From Romeriopsis sp046049545 (GTDB lineage: Bacteria; Cyanobacteriota; Cyanobacteriia; Leptolyngbyales; Leptolyngbyaceae): a stretch of DNA of 64,000 bases. The DNA lies in assembly GCA_046049545.1 (NCBI GenBank), contig JBJORF010000006.1:1-64000 (forward strand). Direction: 5' to 3'. The translations under genes and the position numbers were made by a program. Under the pieces are notes generated by a model that had not been told where the DNA came from, searched no databases, and saw only the letters and a program-made list of their open reading frames with translations. Below, one piece after another: positions 16,714-24,978 of the stretch; the first letter of the stretch is position 1, and each line of letters starts with the position of its first letter.

Positions 16714-17208
16714 TTACCTCTGCTCAGAGAGTGGAGGAATAATTTCGATACCATACTTGGGGGCAGTAGTCAGGATTTTGTCTAGGTCTTCAGGAGTCAA
16801 CGAGGCTCCAAGAGTAATCTGATCGTTCACTTCCTTTCCAACTTCGGCGATAAATTTCTCAAAGCCAGCAGGGGTAACCCAGATTAGCATTTTGGCGGGT
16901 ACCGCAGTCGTATTTGTAAAGCGGTGAAGTTGCCCTTTCGGTGAGTGAAGGAAAGTTCCAGATGTTGCAGTGAAAATACGATCATCAAGCTGGAATTCTA
17001 TCTCTCCCTCTTGAACGTAAAAGGCTTCATCTTCTCGCGTATGTCGATGAGGCGGTGAACCACCTTGAGGTGCAACAATTGCTTCACAAAGTGCATAGGC
17101 TTCTCCTGTTTCTTCTCCAATTGCTTTGAATGTATAAAGGTCTTGACCAAAGTAGTAACAACGACCTTGACCAGATTGAACAAAAAGCCCGTTTTGATGA
17201 ATTGTCAT
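16714..17208 (-). CDS. Cupin-domain protein
   Basis: A 164-residue single-domain cupin. The metal-binding motif is visible as PPHRHTREDEAFYVQEGE (His, His, Glu), followed by GQLHRF, which supplies the last His. AAAGGAG lies about 10 bases before the ATG at 17208; the extra ten codons to 17238 are not needed. The substrate is unknown; relatives include quercetinase-like dioxygenases and polyketide-type cupins. It lies alone in an accessory stretch and may have been gained horizontally. Confidence 0.82.
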   Translation of the reverse strand: MTIHQNGLFVQSGQGRCYYFGQDLYTFKAIGEETGEAYALCEAIVAPQGGSPPHRHTREDEAFYVQEGEIEFQLDDRIFTATSGTFLHSPKGQLHRFTNTTAVPAKMLIWVTPAGFEKFIAEVGKEVNDQITLGASLTPEDLDKILTTAPKYGIEIIPPLSEQR

Positions 17209-17246
17209 TGCGACTATGCTCCTTTTCTGGTCAAACAACTAGTGAC

Positions 17247-17308
17247 GTTGAAACCCAACACCGAAATTCTAATAGAAGTTGAAACCCAACACCGAAATTC
17301 TAATAGAA
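17247..17308. repeat. Perfect 31-bp tandem repeat
   Basis: Two identical 31-bp units (17247-17277, 17278-17308), starting GTTGAAACCCAACACC and ending ATTCTAATAGAA. The AAACCCAAC core is shared with the repeats at 57-203 and 23834-23861. It lies just upstream of the cupin gene. Bases 17309-17421 show no supported gene. Confidence 0.85.
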
Positions 17309-17421
17309 AACTTACTGACTGGATAGGTAATGTAAAGCAGTCGAACGGTGCCGTTCACCAGCTGCTCGTAAACTTTCGCAATCACCGATCGACTTTCGGC
17401 GGTCAGTATGCATGGGCGTTG

Positions 17422-18870
17422 TCAGACTGTTTCCACAGGGATTTTAAGTATAAACTCTGTGCCTTGTCCCAATGAAGAATTCACTTCAACCGTTCCACGG
17501 TGTTTTTCAACGATAATTTGGCGGGCTATCGCCAAGCCTAAACCAGTTCCTTTGCCCACTCCCTTAGTTGTAAATAAGTTCTCAAAAATCCTTTGCTTAG
17601 TTTCCTCGTTCATCCCGATCCCATTGTCTTGAATCTTGATCGTTGCCCATTGCTGACAGTTTGATAGTTGGACTGTAACCGTGATACGGTTAGGCTGCAA
17701 CTGAATCTCTGAAAAACTTTTACCTTGATTAGATTCATCTAGGGCATCGATCGCATTAGCGAGTAAATTCATAAAAACCTGATTGAGTTGCCCTGGGAAA
17801 CAGTGAACAGGTTGCATCTCATGATAGTTCGTCGTGATTTCAATGGCTGGACGATGCTCATTTGCCTTGAGGCGATGTTTCAGGATGAGCAACGTACTAT
17901 CAAGACCTTCATAAATATTGAAGGGTACTTTAGATTCTGTGTCAGCTCTAGAAAATGTTCTGAGGCTAGTACTAATACTCTGTATCCGCTTAATTCCCTC
18001 ACGCATAGAATAAAGTACTTTGGGCAAATCTTCCCGCAAATAGGCTAGATCGATCGTTTCAATTTCTTCTTCAATCTCTTGACCGGGATTGGGTAATGCT
18101 TTCTGATACAAGTCGAGTAACCCAAAGAGATCGCACACATAATCTTGTGCAGGTTGCAAGTTGCCTGAGAGGAACCCCACTGGATTATTAATCTCGTGTG
18201 CCACACCTGCAACTAGGTTGCCAAGGGCTGACATTTTTTCCTGTTGAATGAGTTGTAGTTGAGATTGTTGCAGTTGCTCTAAGGCGGATGTTAATTCAGT
18301 TGTTTGAAATTCGAGTTTCTGGTTCAATTTTTGCAGCGCAATATCAGCTTGCTTCCGTGCAGTGATGTCTTGATAGGTTCCGAGAATTCCGATGACTTTG
18401 CCCTGCATACCATGAAGCGGAGCCTTGTTGGTTTCTAGCCAAGCTTGCTTACCATCGCCCTGAAGTTGTGGCTCAACGATTCCCAATTCGGCGTAATCGG
18501 CTAGCATGACGCGGCGATCACACTCTCGAAAGAAGTCTGCCTCTTCTTTTTTCCACGCCAAATCATAATCAGTTTTGCCCACAATGTTCTCTGGGAAGCC
18601 GACTCCCGAATCTTCCGCAAAGTTCTGGTTACAGCCCAGATAAACTGAGTTTCGATCTTTCCAGAAAATTGCTTCGGGCAACGTATCCATAACTAATTGC
18701 AAGAGTTGTTGAGATGCTTTCAGTTCACTCTCTATTTTTTCTCGGTCAATTCTTTCTTGCTCGTGGGATTGCCTGAGCGCTTTGATCTCTACTTGAGATT
18801 GGCTAAGCGCTTGTTCTAATCGAGCGATCGTCTCATGCTGTAGGCTCAATGATTTATCTAACTTATCCAT
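17422..18870 (-). CDS. PAS-domain sensor histidine kinase
   Basis: A 482-residue soluble sensor kinase. An N-terminal coiled coil (about 1-55) is followed by a PAS domain (about 56-175, DTLPEAIFWKDRN ... TYQDITARKQ) and a second coiled coil. The H-box has His225 (GVAHEINNP), and a C-terminal ATPase has NQVFMNLLANAIDAL, DNGIGM and GKGTGLGLAIA. There are no membrane helices, so it senses a cytoplasmic signal. No response regulator is adjacent, so it is an orphan kinase. The H-box and coiled-coil layout is common in cyanobacterial and proteobacterial hybrid-type kinases. Confidence 0.9.
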   Translation of the reverse strand: MDKLDKSLSLQHETIARLEQALSQSQVEIKALRQSHEQERIDREKIESELKASQQLLQLVMDTLPEAIFWKDRNSVYLGCNQNFAEDSGVGFPENIVGKTDYDLAWKKEEADFFRECDRRVMLADYAELGIVEPQLQGDGKQAWLETNKAPLHGMQGKVIGILGTYQDITARKQADIALQKLNQKLEFQTTELTSALEQLQQSQLQLIQQEKMSALGNLVAGVAHEINNPVGFLSGNLQPAQDYVCDLFGLLDLYQKALPNPGQEIEEEIETIDLAYLREDLPKVLYSMREGIKRIQSISTSLRTFSRADTESKVPFNIYEGLDSTLLILKHRLKANEHRPAIEITTNYHEMQPVHCFPGQLNQVFMNLLANAIDALDESNQGKSFSEIQLQPNRITVTVQLSNCQQWATIKIQDNGIGMNEETKQRIFENLFTTKGVGKGTGLGLAIARQIIVEKHRGTVEVNSSLGQGTEFILKIPVETV

Positions 18871-18933
18871 TACTACACCTCATCGTACTGGGAAATAGTC
18901 TGTTTTAAGTTAGAGTTCCCAGGTAAATAATCA

Positions 18934-19023
18934 GCCTAACGATGCAGTTGAGCGGCGACAGGTTGCCTATCACGCTTGTTGCACAAGCGGGTGGGGTCGT
19001 CCGTTCCAACTGCATCGTTCGAT
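18934..19023. other. attC-like (integron recombination) inverted repeat
   Basis: Arms AACGATGCAGTTG (18938-18950) and CAACTGCATCGTT (19007-19019) are perfectly inverted. Pairing continues inward (AGCGGCGAC against GTCGTCCGTTC) with two single unpaired bases and one mismatch. The left end, GCCTAAC, fits the R'' box RYYYAAC. The right end, GTTCGAT, fits GTTRRRY at all but one position. The 90-bp length is normal for attC. No integron integrase is present. A second small hairpin, GCCTAA/TTAGGC, lies at 19060-19088. The rest of 18871-19165 is empty. Confidence 0.5.
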
Positions 19024-19165
19024 CGACGGTGCTACATGGATTTAGATGGAATCGCATCCGCCTAACACCCCAGAAAGGGATCTTAGGCATACGCACTTCA
19101 GTATAACCACCCTCGATAACTGCCTCAATCCCTTCACAAAATTTTACCCGCCAACAACGCCCCCA

Positions 19166-20020
19166 CTATTCATCAAGACCCCGATCGCGGCCCCATCGCC
19201 GCCATAATATCCCCTGCGACGGACTCACCCCAAAACTCACCAAAAATAACCCCGTTGACAACAGCGCGATCGTCGGCCCCGAAGGTAGATTGCAGTAATA
19301 GCTCAGATACACCCCCGTCACACTCACCGCCATCCCGATCGCCGCTCCCAGCAGCAACATCTGATGCAACGCCTTCACCCACAAACTTGCCGTCAATGCC
19401 GGCACCGCCAACAACGACACCACCAAAATCACCCCCACCGCCTGCATACTCGCAATAATCGTCAACGTAATCGCCGCCATAAAGCCCCAATACATCCCCT
19501 TCACGGGCAATCCCACCGCCTGCGCTCCCGTTGGATCAAAGGTATAGAACAGCAATTCCTTATAGCAAAGCCCGATCGCGCCCAGTACGATCGCCGCAAT
19601 GACTGCCGTTCGCCCCACATCCCACCAAGCCACACTGAGAATATTGCCATATAAAAATGCATCCAAATCAATCTTACTTCTCAACACCGTCGTCAACAGA
19701 ATCCCCAACGAGAAAAAAGTCGAAAACGTCAATGCCATCGCCGCATCGGATTTAATCTGCGACTGTGTCCTTATCCAACTAATTAATGCGCCACCGCACA
19801 GTCCCGAAATCACCGCCCCAAAAATCAAATCCCACTTGAGGAAATACGACACCGACAATCCCGGCAACACACAATGCGCCACCACATCCGCAATCATCGT
19901 CATCCGCTGCACAATTAAAAAACAGCCCAAAACCGGGCAGAGCGAGCCAATCAGGCCACTAATTGCAAACGCCCGCCGCATAAATTCATAGTGCCAAGGC
20001 TCAACCAGCAAGTTCAGCAT
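19166..20020 (-). CDS. Metal (zinc or manganese) ABC transporter permease
   Basis: A 284-residue membrane permease of the ZnuB/MntB (ABC-3) family. It has about eight or nine hydrophobic helices, with the family segments QRMTMIADVVAHCVLPG near the N-terminus and LLAVPALTASLW later. It lies 31 bp after the ATPase gene, and both probably form one operon under the Fur/Zur-like operator at 20864-20878. No periplasmic metal-binding protein gene is adjacent, so the binding partner must lie elsewhere. Confidence 0.9.
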   Translation of the reverse strand: MLNLLVEPWHYEFMRRAFAISGLIGSLCPVLGCFLIVQRMTMIADVVAHCVLPGLSVSYFLKWDLIFGAVISGLCGGALISWIRTQSQIKSDAAMALTFSTFFSLGILLTTVLRSKIDLDAFLYGNILSVAWWDVGRTAVIAAIVLGAIGLCYKELLFYTFDPTGAQAVGLPVKGMYWGFMAAITLTIIASMQAVGVILVVSLLAVPALTASLWVKALHQMLLLGAAIGMAVSVTGVYLSYYCNLPSGPTIALLSTGLFLVSFGVSPSQGILWRRWGRDRGLDE

Positions 20021-20051
20021 TCACCCCACCCCGTTTTCAATACCCTCAACC

Positions 20052-20813
20052 CTAACAGACAATATCCGCATGACGATGATGATGCGTATGGCGCGGCAGG
20101 GACGCATCATAAAAAACGCCCCCATAGGCTTGCAGCAGATTTTCTGGGGTCATCACATTCTGCGGCGTATCATTCGCGATAATCCGCTGATTCACCAGCA
20201 TCAACCGATCGAGCACCCCCATCGTGCCACTCCAATCATGACTGCTCACCAGCAAAATCTTCGATCGCGATCGCAGTTCCGCAAACACATCCACCATCAC
20301 CGCCTCCGTCTGCTTATCCACCCCCGTAAACGGCTCATCAAAGAGAAAAATCTCCGCATCCTGTGCCAACGCCCGCGCTAAAAATACGCGCTGCTGTTGC
20401 CCACCGGACAATTCCCCAATCCGCCGATCGCGCAAATCTGCCATCCCCACACGCTCCAGCGCTGCCTCGACCATCCGCCGCGCCTGCTTGCCCGGTCGCC
20501 GAAACCAACCCGTACTTCTGGCCCGTGCCATCATCACCACCTGTCCCACCGTAATCGGATAATCCCAATCGACCTGCGATCGCTGCGGCACATAGGCCAC
20601 TTTTTCTAACTGCAAATGCAACGGACAAGTACAGTAGCTCACCTGGCCCCGCACCTTCGGCACCAGCCCCAGCATCGCCTTCATCATCGTGCTCTTGCCC
20701 GCCCCATTCGGCCCCAAAATCCCCACCACTTCGCCCGGATGAATATGAAAACTCACATTCTCCAAGCTCCGCACATCGCGATAGGACACCGCCAATTCCT
20801 GGACGTTCAACAT
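20052..20813 (-). CDS. Metal (zinc or manganese) ABC transporter ATP-binding protein
   Basis: A 253-residue ATPase of the ZnuC/MntA family. Walker A is GPNGAGKST, the signature is LSGGQQQRVFLARAL, and Walker B is IFLFDEPFTGVD. The C-terminus ends in a short His-rich stretch (HTHHHRHADIVC), a plausible metal-binding tail. The ATG at 20813 is 51 bp downstream of a Fur-family palindrome. That suggests zinc repression, so ZnuC is slightly favoured over MntA. Confidence 0.9.
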   Translation of the reverse strand: MLNVQELAVSYRDVRSLENVSFHIHPGEVVGILGPNGAGKSTMMKAMLGLVPKVRGQVSYCTCPLHLQLEKVAYVPQRSQVDWDYPITVGQVVMMARARSTGWFRRPGKQARRMVEAALERVGMADLRDRRIGELSGGQQQRVFLARALAQDAEIFLFDEPFTGVDKQTEAVMVDVFAELRSRSKILLVSSHDWSGTMGVLDRLMLVNQRIIANDTPQNVMTPENLLQAYGGVFYDASLPRHTHHHRHADIVC

Positions 20814-20863
20814 GGCTACGGGAGACCGCTAATTGAAATTTCTAACCCGATCGACAACGATTC

Positions 20864-20878
20864 CGAGAATCATTCTCA
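20864..20878 (-). promoter_or_regulatory. Fur-family (Zur-like) operator of the metal transporter
   Basis: CGAGAATCATTCTCA contains the perfect palindrome GAGAAT-C-ATTCTC. It fits the 7-1-7 pattern TGANAATNATTNTCA used by Zur and Fur regulators with one mismatch. It is 51 bp upstream of the ATPase start codon, a normal operator position. Zinc control is the best guess; iron or manganese control cannot be excluded. Confidence 0.7.
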
Positions 20879-20958
20879 TTTTATCGAGCGGATTTGATTG
20901 TATCAGGAAGGATCGTCAGAAATTTAATCTTCTGCCGACCGATCGCGCAGTGGCCCAT

Positions 20959-22359
20959 CTACCGTCGCCGTTCCGCTAGCTGCCGCACAATCTCCGCGTG
21001 TTTCTCCTTCGTAATCGGATAGAAGTAAGCTAACGCAATCCCAATCCCGAGTACGATCGCAGGCAACGGCCCCACCATCACCCGGATCGCATCGAGCGCG
21101 CCCTGCGGCTGAATCGGCTCCGGTTGTCCCGCTGTTTGGGAGACAAACCCGGCGAGTTGTAGCGTCTGACCAACGATCGCCAGCGCCGCCGCCAGCACCA
21201 ACTTCTGTAACAGCACCATAAAGCTATAGAACACGCCTTCGCGCCGCTGGCCCGTCCGCAGCTCGTCGAGCTCAATCACATCGGGAATCATCGACCAAGG
21301 AATCAGATAGGCCGTCGAAACCCCCATGCCAATTACCACACCCAAAGCATAGAGCCACCCCGTCTGCCCCGGACGCAGCAAAAACAGCCCAATCTCCGCC
21401 ACCATCCACAGCCCACTGCCGATCATGTACACCATCTGTTTCCCGAGGCGCACCGAGAGCGATCGCCAGACCCCCAGCATCAGCAGCGCCGTCACCTGCA
21501 CCGCAATCAGCACCAGGGTATAGGCTTGATTGTCTAGCCCCATGTAGTTCTTCGCGTAGAACGGGATAAAGGCCACCGTATTCTGCACCGCAAACCAGGA
21601 ACAGAGGTATAGGCCAATTACGAAGAGAAACGGCTTGTTCTGGAGCGCGATCGCGACCTGTTGTTTCAGCGGCAGTTCGGCTTCCTGGGGCGTCGCCAAG
21701 CGGCGGCGTTCCACCGCGATCGCCCGCCGTTTCGTCCCCCAGACGCACCAGCCCAAGGTCGCCACTGCGATCACTGCCACCACTCCACCGAGGGTCAAAT
21801 ACTGCGTTGCCGGGTCTTTCACTGCCCCAAAGATCACCAGCGCGATCACCAGCGAGACAATGCTCCCGCCGATCGAGAACATAAACCGAAAACTGCTCAA
21901 ACTCGTGCGCTCGTCATAGTCCTGGGTCAGCTCCGCCGTCATCGCCGTATAGGGCAGATTCACCACCGTATAGAACGAATTGAACAGCACCGAAGCCAAC
22001 ACATAGAAGCCAAACAGCCACCATTGATTCTGGAACGGCACCACCCACTGCATTAGAAACGTCAGCCCAAAGGGAATCGCCCCCCAGAACAGCCAAGGCA
22101 ACCGCCGACCCCAACGATGGGCGGAGCGATCGCTCATCACCCCCACCAGCGGGTCATTCACCGCATCCCACACCTTTCCCACCCCCAGCGTCAGCCCCGC
22201 GAGGCCCGCACTCATTCCGGCAACCTGCGTGAGAAAGACCAACAAGTAAATCGCCAGTACATTCGCCGTCATCGCTGGCCCTGTATCCCCGGCCCCGTAG
22301 GCGAGCTTGGTCCAAAACGAGAGCTTACGATCGAGAATGTCCGGCGATTCAGCAGTCAT
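20959..22359 (-). CDS. GPH-family (MelB-like) cation symporter, MFS
   Basis: About 466 residues with 12 hydrophobic segments. Family signatures are LSFWTKLAYGAGDTGPA at the start, GKVWDAVNDPLVGVMSDR after helix 2, and GRRLPWLFWGAIPFG. It probably imports a sugar or glycoside with H+ or Na+; the substrate cannot be told. A GTG at 22368 is an alternative start three codons upstream; neither has a clear ribosome site. It is a single gene between the metal transporter and a phosphoribosyltransferase. Confidence 0.88.
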   Translation of the reverse strand: MTAESPDILDRKLSFWTKLAYGAGDTGPAMTANVLAIYLLVFLTQVAGMSAGLAGLTLGVGKVWDAVNDPLVGVMSDRSAHRWGRRLPWLFWGAIPFGLTFLMQWVVPFQNQWWLFGFYVLASVLFNSFYTVVNLPYTAMTAELTQDYDERTSLSSFRFMFSIGGSIVSLVIALVIFGAVKDPATQYLTLGGVVAVIAVATLGWCVWGTKRRAIAVERRRLATPQEAELPLKQQVAIALQNKPFLFVIGLYLCSWFAVQNTVAFIPFYAKNYMGLDNQAYTLVLIAVQVTALLMLGVWRSLSVRLGKQMVYMIGSGLWMVAEIGLFLLRPGQTGWLYALGVVIGMGVSTAYLIPWSMIPDVIELDELRTGQRREGVFYSFMVLLQKLVLAAALAIVGQTLQLAGFVSQTAGQPEPIQPQGALDAIRVMVGPLPAIVLGIGIALAYFYPITKEKHAEIVRQLAERRR

Positions 22360-22501
22360 ACAAATCACAATCCATGGAAGATGTCGCTAACACTTATAGC
22401 CGCTAATACTTAAATGCCCGCTAACACTTTTAGCATGCCGCTCGATCGCCGCAATTCCAGAGATAATACGAAATGTAAATGATAGGTGAGTGTTAGACAC
22501 G

Positions 22502-23005
22502 ATGGCGGATCTCTTTGTTTCCTGGGACGACTATCACCAGACAATCGAAGCCCTCGCAGCCCAGATCCATCAGTCCGGATGGCAGTTCAATCAGATTGTT
22601 TGTCTGGCGCGGGGCGGGCTGCGGGTGGGCGACACCCTATCGCGGATTTTTGATCAGCCCTTGGCGATCCTGTCCACATCCTCCTACCACGGCGACAGCC
22701 ACGATCGGGCAACGTTAATTTTTTCCGACGACTTAACCAAAACCACACAAAATCTCGGCAGCCATATCCTCCTGGTGGATGATTTAGTCGATTCGGGGGT
22801 GACGCTGCAAAAGACGCTGCCCTGGCTCGATCGCAAATACGGCTTTTACATCGAAGAAGTCCGTAGCGCCGTGCTTTGGTACAAAGCCTGCTCCGTGATC
22901 AAGCCCGACTATTACGTCCAGTATTTACCCGAAAATCCCTGGATTCATCAGCCCTTCGAGCGATACGAACAAATTCGACCGGAGGATCTGGTGCAGCCGA
23001 ATTGA
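22502..23005 (+). CDS. Phosphoribosyltransferase (purine PRTase-like)
   Basis: A 167-residue cytoplasmic type I phosphoribosyltransferase. The PRPP-binding motif is ILLVDDLVDSGVTL, and the N-terminal VCLARGGLRVGDTLSR loop matches xanthine/hypoxanthine PRTases (Gpt/Hpt-like). It may salvage a purine base. The ATG at 22502 is preferred over a GTG four codons upstream. Its specificity is not determinable here, though a purine link is worth noting given the degradation cluster at 41.7-47.5 kb. Confidence 0.85.
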   Translation: MADLFVSWDDYHQTIEALAAQIHQSGWQFNQIVCLARGGLRVGDTLSRIFDQPLAILSTSSYHGDSHDRATLIFSDDLTKTTQNLGSHILLVDDLVDSGVTLQKTLPWLDRKYGFYIEEVRSAVLWYKACSVIKPDYYVQYLPENPWIHQPFERYEQIRPEDLVQPN

Positions 23006-23137
23006 TTTGCTAAAATAAGCGTAAATCTGAACTCCGTAAATCCTCGGGGTGCCGATCGTCAGGCTTGCATCACTTCAAAGTTGTGACCGTGATCTCTCGT
23101 AGAACGTGTTCCGGAACATTACGGAGCCCGATCGCTT

Positions 23138-23197
23138 CTGTAAAACTAAGCATGCTGCTGTAAGGCTAAGCGTGCTTTTGTAAAGCCAGCAGCAATG
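23138..23197. repeat. Three degenerate 20-bp direct repeats
   Basis: Units at 23138-23157, 23158-23177 and 23178-23197, of the form CTGTAARRCTAAGCRTGCTK; the third copy is more diverged. They lie just upstream of the MshEN-like gene and could be regulator binding sites or a relic. Nothing else is seen in 23006-23249. Confidence 0.5.
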
Positions 23198-23249
23198 TCA
23201 TGGGTTGCGCTTTGATTCACCATCGGTTCAAACTTCAACGATTGTCTTA

Positions 23250-23834
23250 ATGATGCAAGCACCAGAGATTCAGCGCCTTGGCAGTTACTTGGTCGAAGCG
23301 GGATTGGTTACCCCTGCGCAGATTGACGTAGCGCTCAGTGATCAGCGTTTTAGTGAAGGGATGCGGATTGGCGAGATCCTCGTCATGCGGGGTTGGATCA
23401 AACAGCAGACCCTCGACTTTGTGATTACCAAAGTCGTCGAACCCGAGCAAACCGCCGCCCGCCAGCAAACCCTCGACGACGGCCTCATCCGCCGCTACCA
23501 GCCCCGCCCCGCTGATACTACAGTCATCCAACCGCTGACCGCCGGTCGCTCGGAGACCATCGCCGCCCCGCGCCTATCTGATCCTGCCACCCCCCGACCG
23601 CCCCAGCGGCCGCTGACCCCGACCGCCCCAGCCACCACCCACCAGCCTCAGCCCCAGTCGATCGCCCAAGCCCGCTCCCTCGACGGCAGCCGCATCATCG
23701 AAATCCTCCGCCCCAAAACCGACTACAGCGCCCCAATCCGTCCCCAAGATCTCCCCACCGATCCCGGCAATATTAACGATCGCAAGTCCCTCAGCTCCAT
23801 CCCCGACGAGGACGACATGAATTGGGTCGGGTAG
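23250..23834 (+). CDS. Stand-alone MshEN-like domain protein with Pro-rich tail
   Basis: 194 residues from the ATG at 23250 (or 23253); the longer frame to 23205 lacks support. Residues of about 8-70 (RLGSYLVEAGLVTPAQIDVALSDQ ... RIGEILVMRGWIKQQTLDF) carry the two-helix RLG..L...G pattern of the N-terminal domain of GspE/PilB/MshE ATPases. In MshE that domain binds cyclic di-GMP. Here it is not followed by an ATPase. It is followed by a Pro-rich, disordered linker and an acidic end (DEDDMNW). It may be a cyclic di-GMP receptor or adaptor. The 28-bp repeat starts at the last base of its stop codon. Confidence 0.72.
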   Translation: MMQAPEIQRLGSYLVEAGLVTPAQIDVALSDQRFSEGMRIGEILVMRGWIKQQTLDFVITKVVEPEQTAARQQTLDDGLIRRYQPRPADTTVIQPLTAGRSETIAAPRLSDPATPRPPQRPLTPTAPATTHQPQPQSIAQARSLDGSRIIEILRPKTDYSAPIRPQDLPTDPGNINDRKSLSSIPDEDDMNWVG

Positions 23835-23861
23835 GTTGGGTGAAACAACGTGAAACCCAAC
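23834..23861. repeat. 28-bp dispersed repeat, copy 2
   Basis: Identical to 57-84. It sits between two convergent genes (MshEN-like and AEC permease), beginning at the last base of the first gene's stop codon, and can fold through GTTGGG/CCCAAC. It may serve as a shared 3' end for both messages. Confidence 0.75.
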
Positions 23862-23864
23862 TAG

Positions 23865-24800
23865 CTAACCATAGCCACAGACCAGCAACCACAACGGCAA
23901 CGTCACCAACAAGCAAATACAGCCTCCCGCCACCAACGAAACCGCTAGCTCCGGATCCAGTTGGTAATTCTCCGTCAGCACGATCGTCGCAAACGCGGGC
24001 GGCATCGCCGATTGCAAGACCAGGATTTGCTTCGCGACGGCTGGCAGCGGCAGGGCCCGGGTCAACAGCCAGACCAACATCGGCAGGAGCAGCATTTTGC
24101 CGAGCAGAATCCCCAGAATCCGGGTGGGTTGCTTGAGTGATTGAATTTCGCTGAGGCGAATGCCGATCAGCAATAGCGCCAGCATGATCGATCCCCAGGC
24201 GATCGCGCTCAAACCGACCTCAACTGGCTCTGGAAAAGGTTGGCGGTACAGCAATGCACCACCAAAAGCCACCAATGTTGGATTAATGACGGCGGAACCA
24301 AGATTCGCGATCGGGTGGGCGGGGGTGGCCGTCGGATTTTGGCGCTGACTGTAGCGCTGCGCCAGCCAAGCCCCGCCGCCATAAGCGCCCAATGTTGTCC
24401 CCAGTAGGTCATAGAACAGCGCCCAGGCAAATCCCGTTTGCCCAAACAATGTCAGCGCGATCGGCAGGCCCAGATAGCCCGTATTGCCAAACGCCACCCC
24501 AATCATCGCCGTGCCCTGCGTCCCCCAAGACCAGCCGCGATCGCCCCGTCGCAACCACAATTTCACCGCTAACAGGGCGACCGCGCTGCCCCACCAAGCC
24601 ACGCCCCCCGCTGCCCAAACCGCCCCCTCTAGGCGCGTCTGGCGCAAAAACACAAACACACTCAGCGGCACTCCGACCCAGAACAGTACCCGCCCCAGGA
24701 TAATCGGTAACTGTGGCGAAGCCCAGCGACCGAGCAGCCAGCCGATCGTGCCACCGCCAAGCAGCGTGCAATAGATTTGGAACAGTTTCGGAATGAGCAT
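23865..24800 (-). CDS. AEC-family (auxin efflux carrier-like) transporter
   Basis: A 311-residue integral membrane protein with about ten hydrophobic helices. Family features include GNTGYLGLPIALTLFG in the centre and the C-terminal QSAMPPAFATIVLTENY segment. Bacterial members export or import small organic acids and similar compounds; the substrate cannot be assigned. The ATG at 24800 is used. It is convergent with the MshEN-like gene. Confidence 0.9.
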   Translation of the reverse strand: MLIPKLFQIYCTLLGGGTIGWLLGRWASPQLPIILGRVLFWVGVPLSVFVFLRQTRLEGAVWAAGGVAWWGSAVALLAVKLWLRRGDRGWSWGTQGTAMIGVAFGNTGYLGLPIALTLFGQTGFAWALFYDLLGTTLGAYGGGAWLAQRYSQRQNPTATPAHPIANLGSAVINPTLVAFGGALLYRQPFPEPVEVGLSAIAWGSIMLALLLIGIRLSEIQSLKQPTRILGILLGKMLLLPMLVWLLTRALPLPAVAKQILVLQSAMPPAFATIVLTENYQLDPELAVSLVAGGCICLLVTLPLWLLVCGYG

Positions 24801-24978
24801 GGAATCCCTGGGATTGGATCAGCATTGGCCGCACCGCCAAAATTGGATGCTAAATTTAACATGTTCGCAAAACCTGGATTTCGGTACAATCAACATCCAA
24901 ACTGGATCGATCTAGCTTGATGTTGTAACTTTCCCTTGGACCGTCAATTGTTCACTCGCTCGCGATCGGAGTCTGCTC

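Noticed and set aside
17309..17421. Short minus-strand frame reading TAESRSVIAKVYEQLVNGTVRLL
   Set aside because: It looks protein-like but has no start codon or family match and is too short to support.
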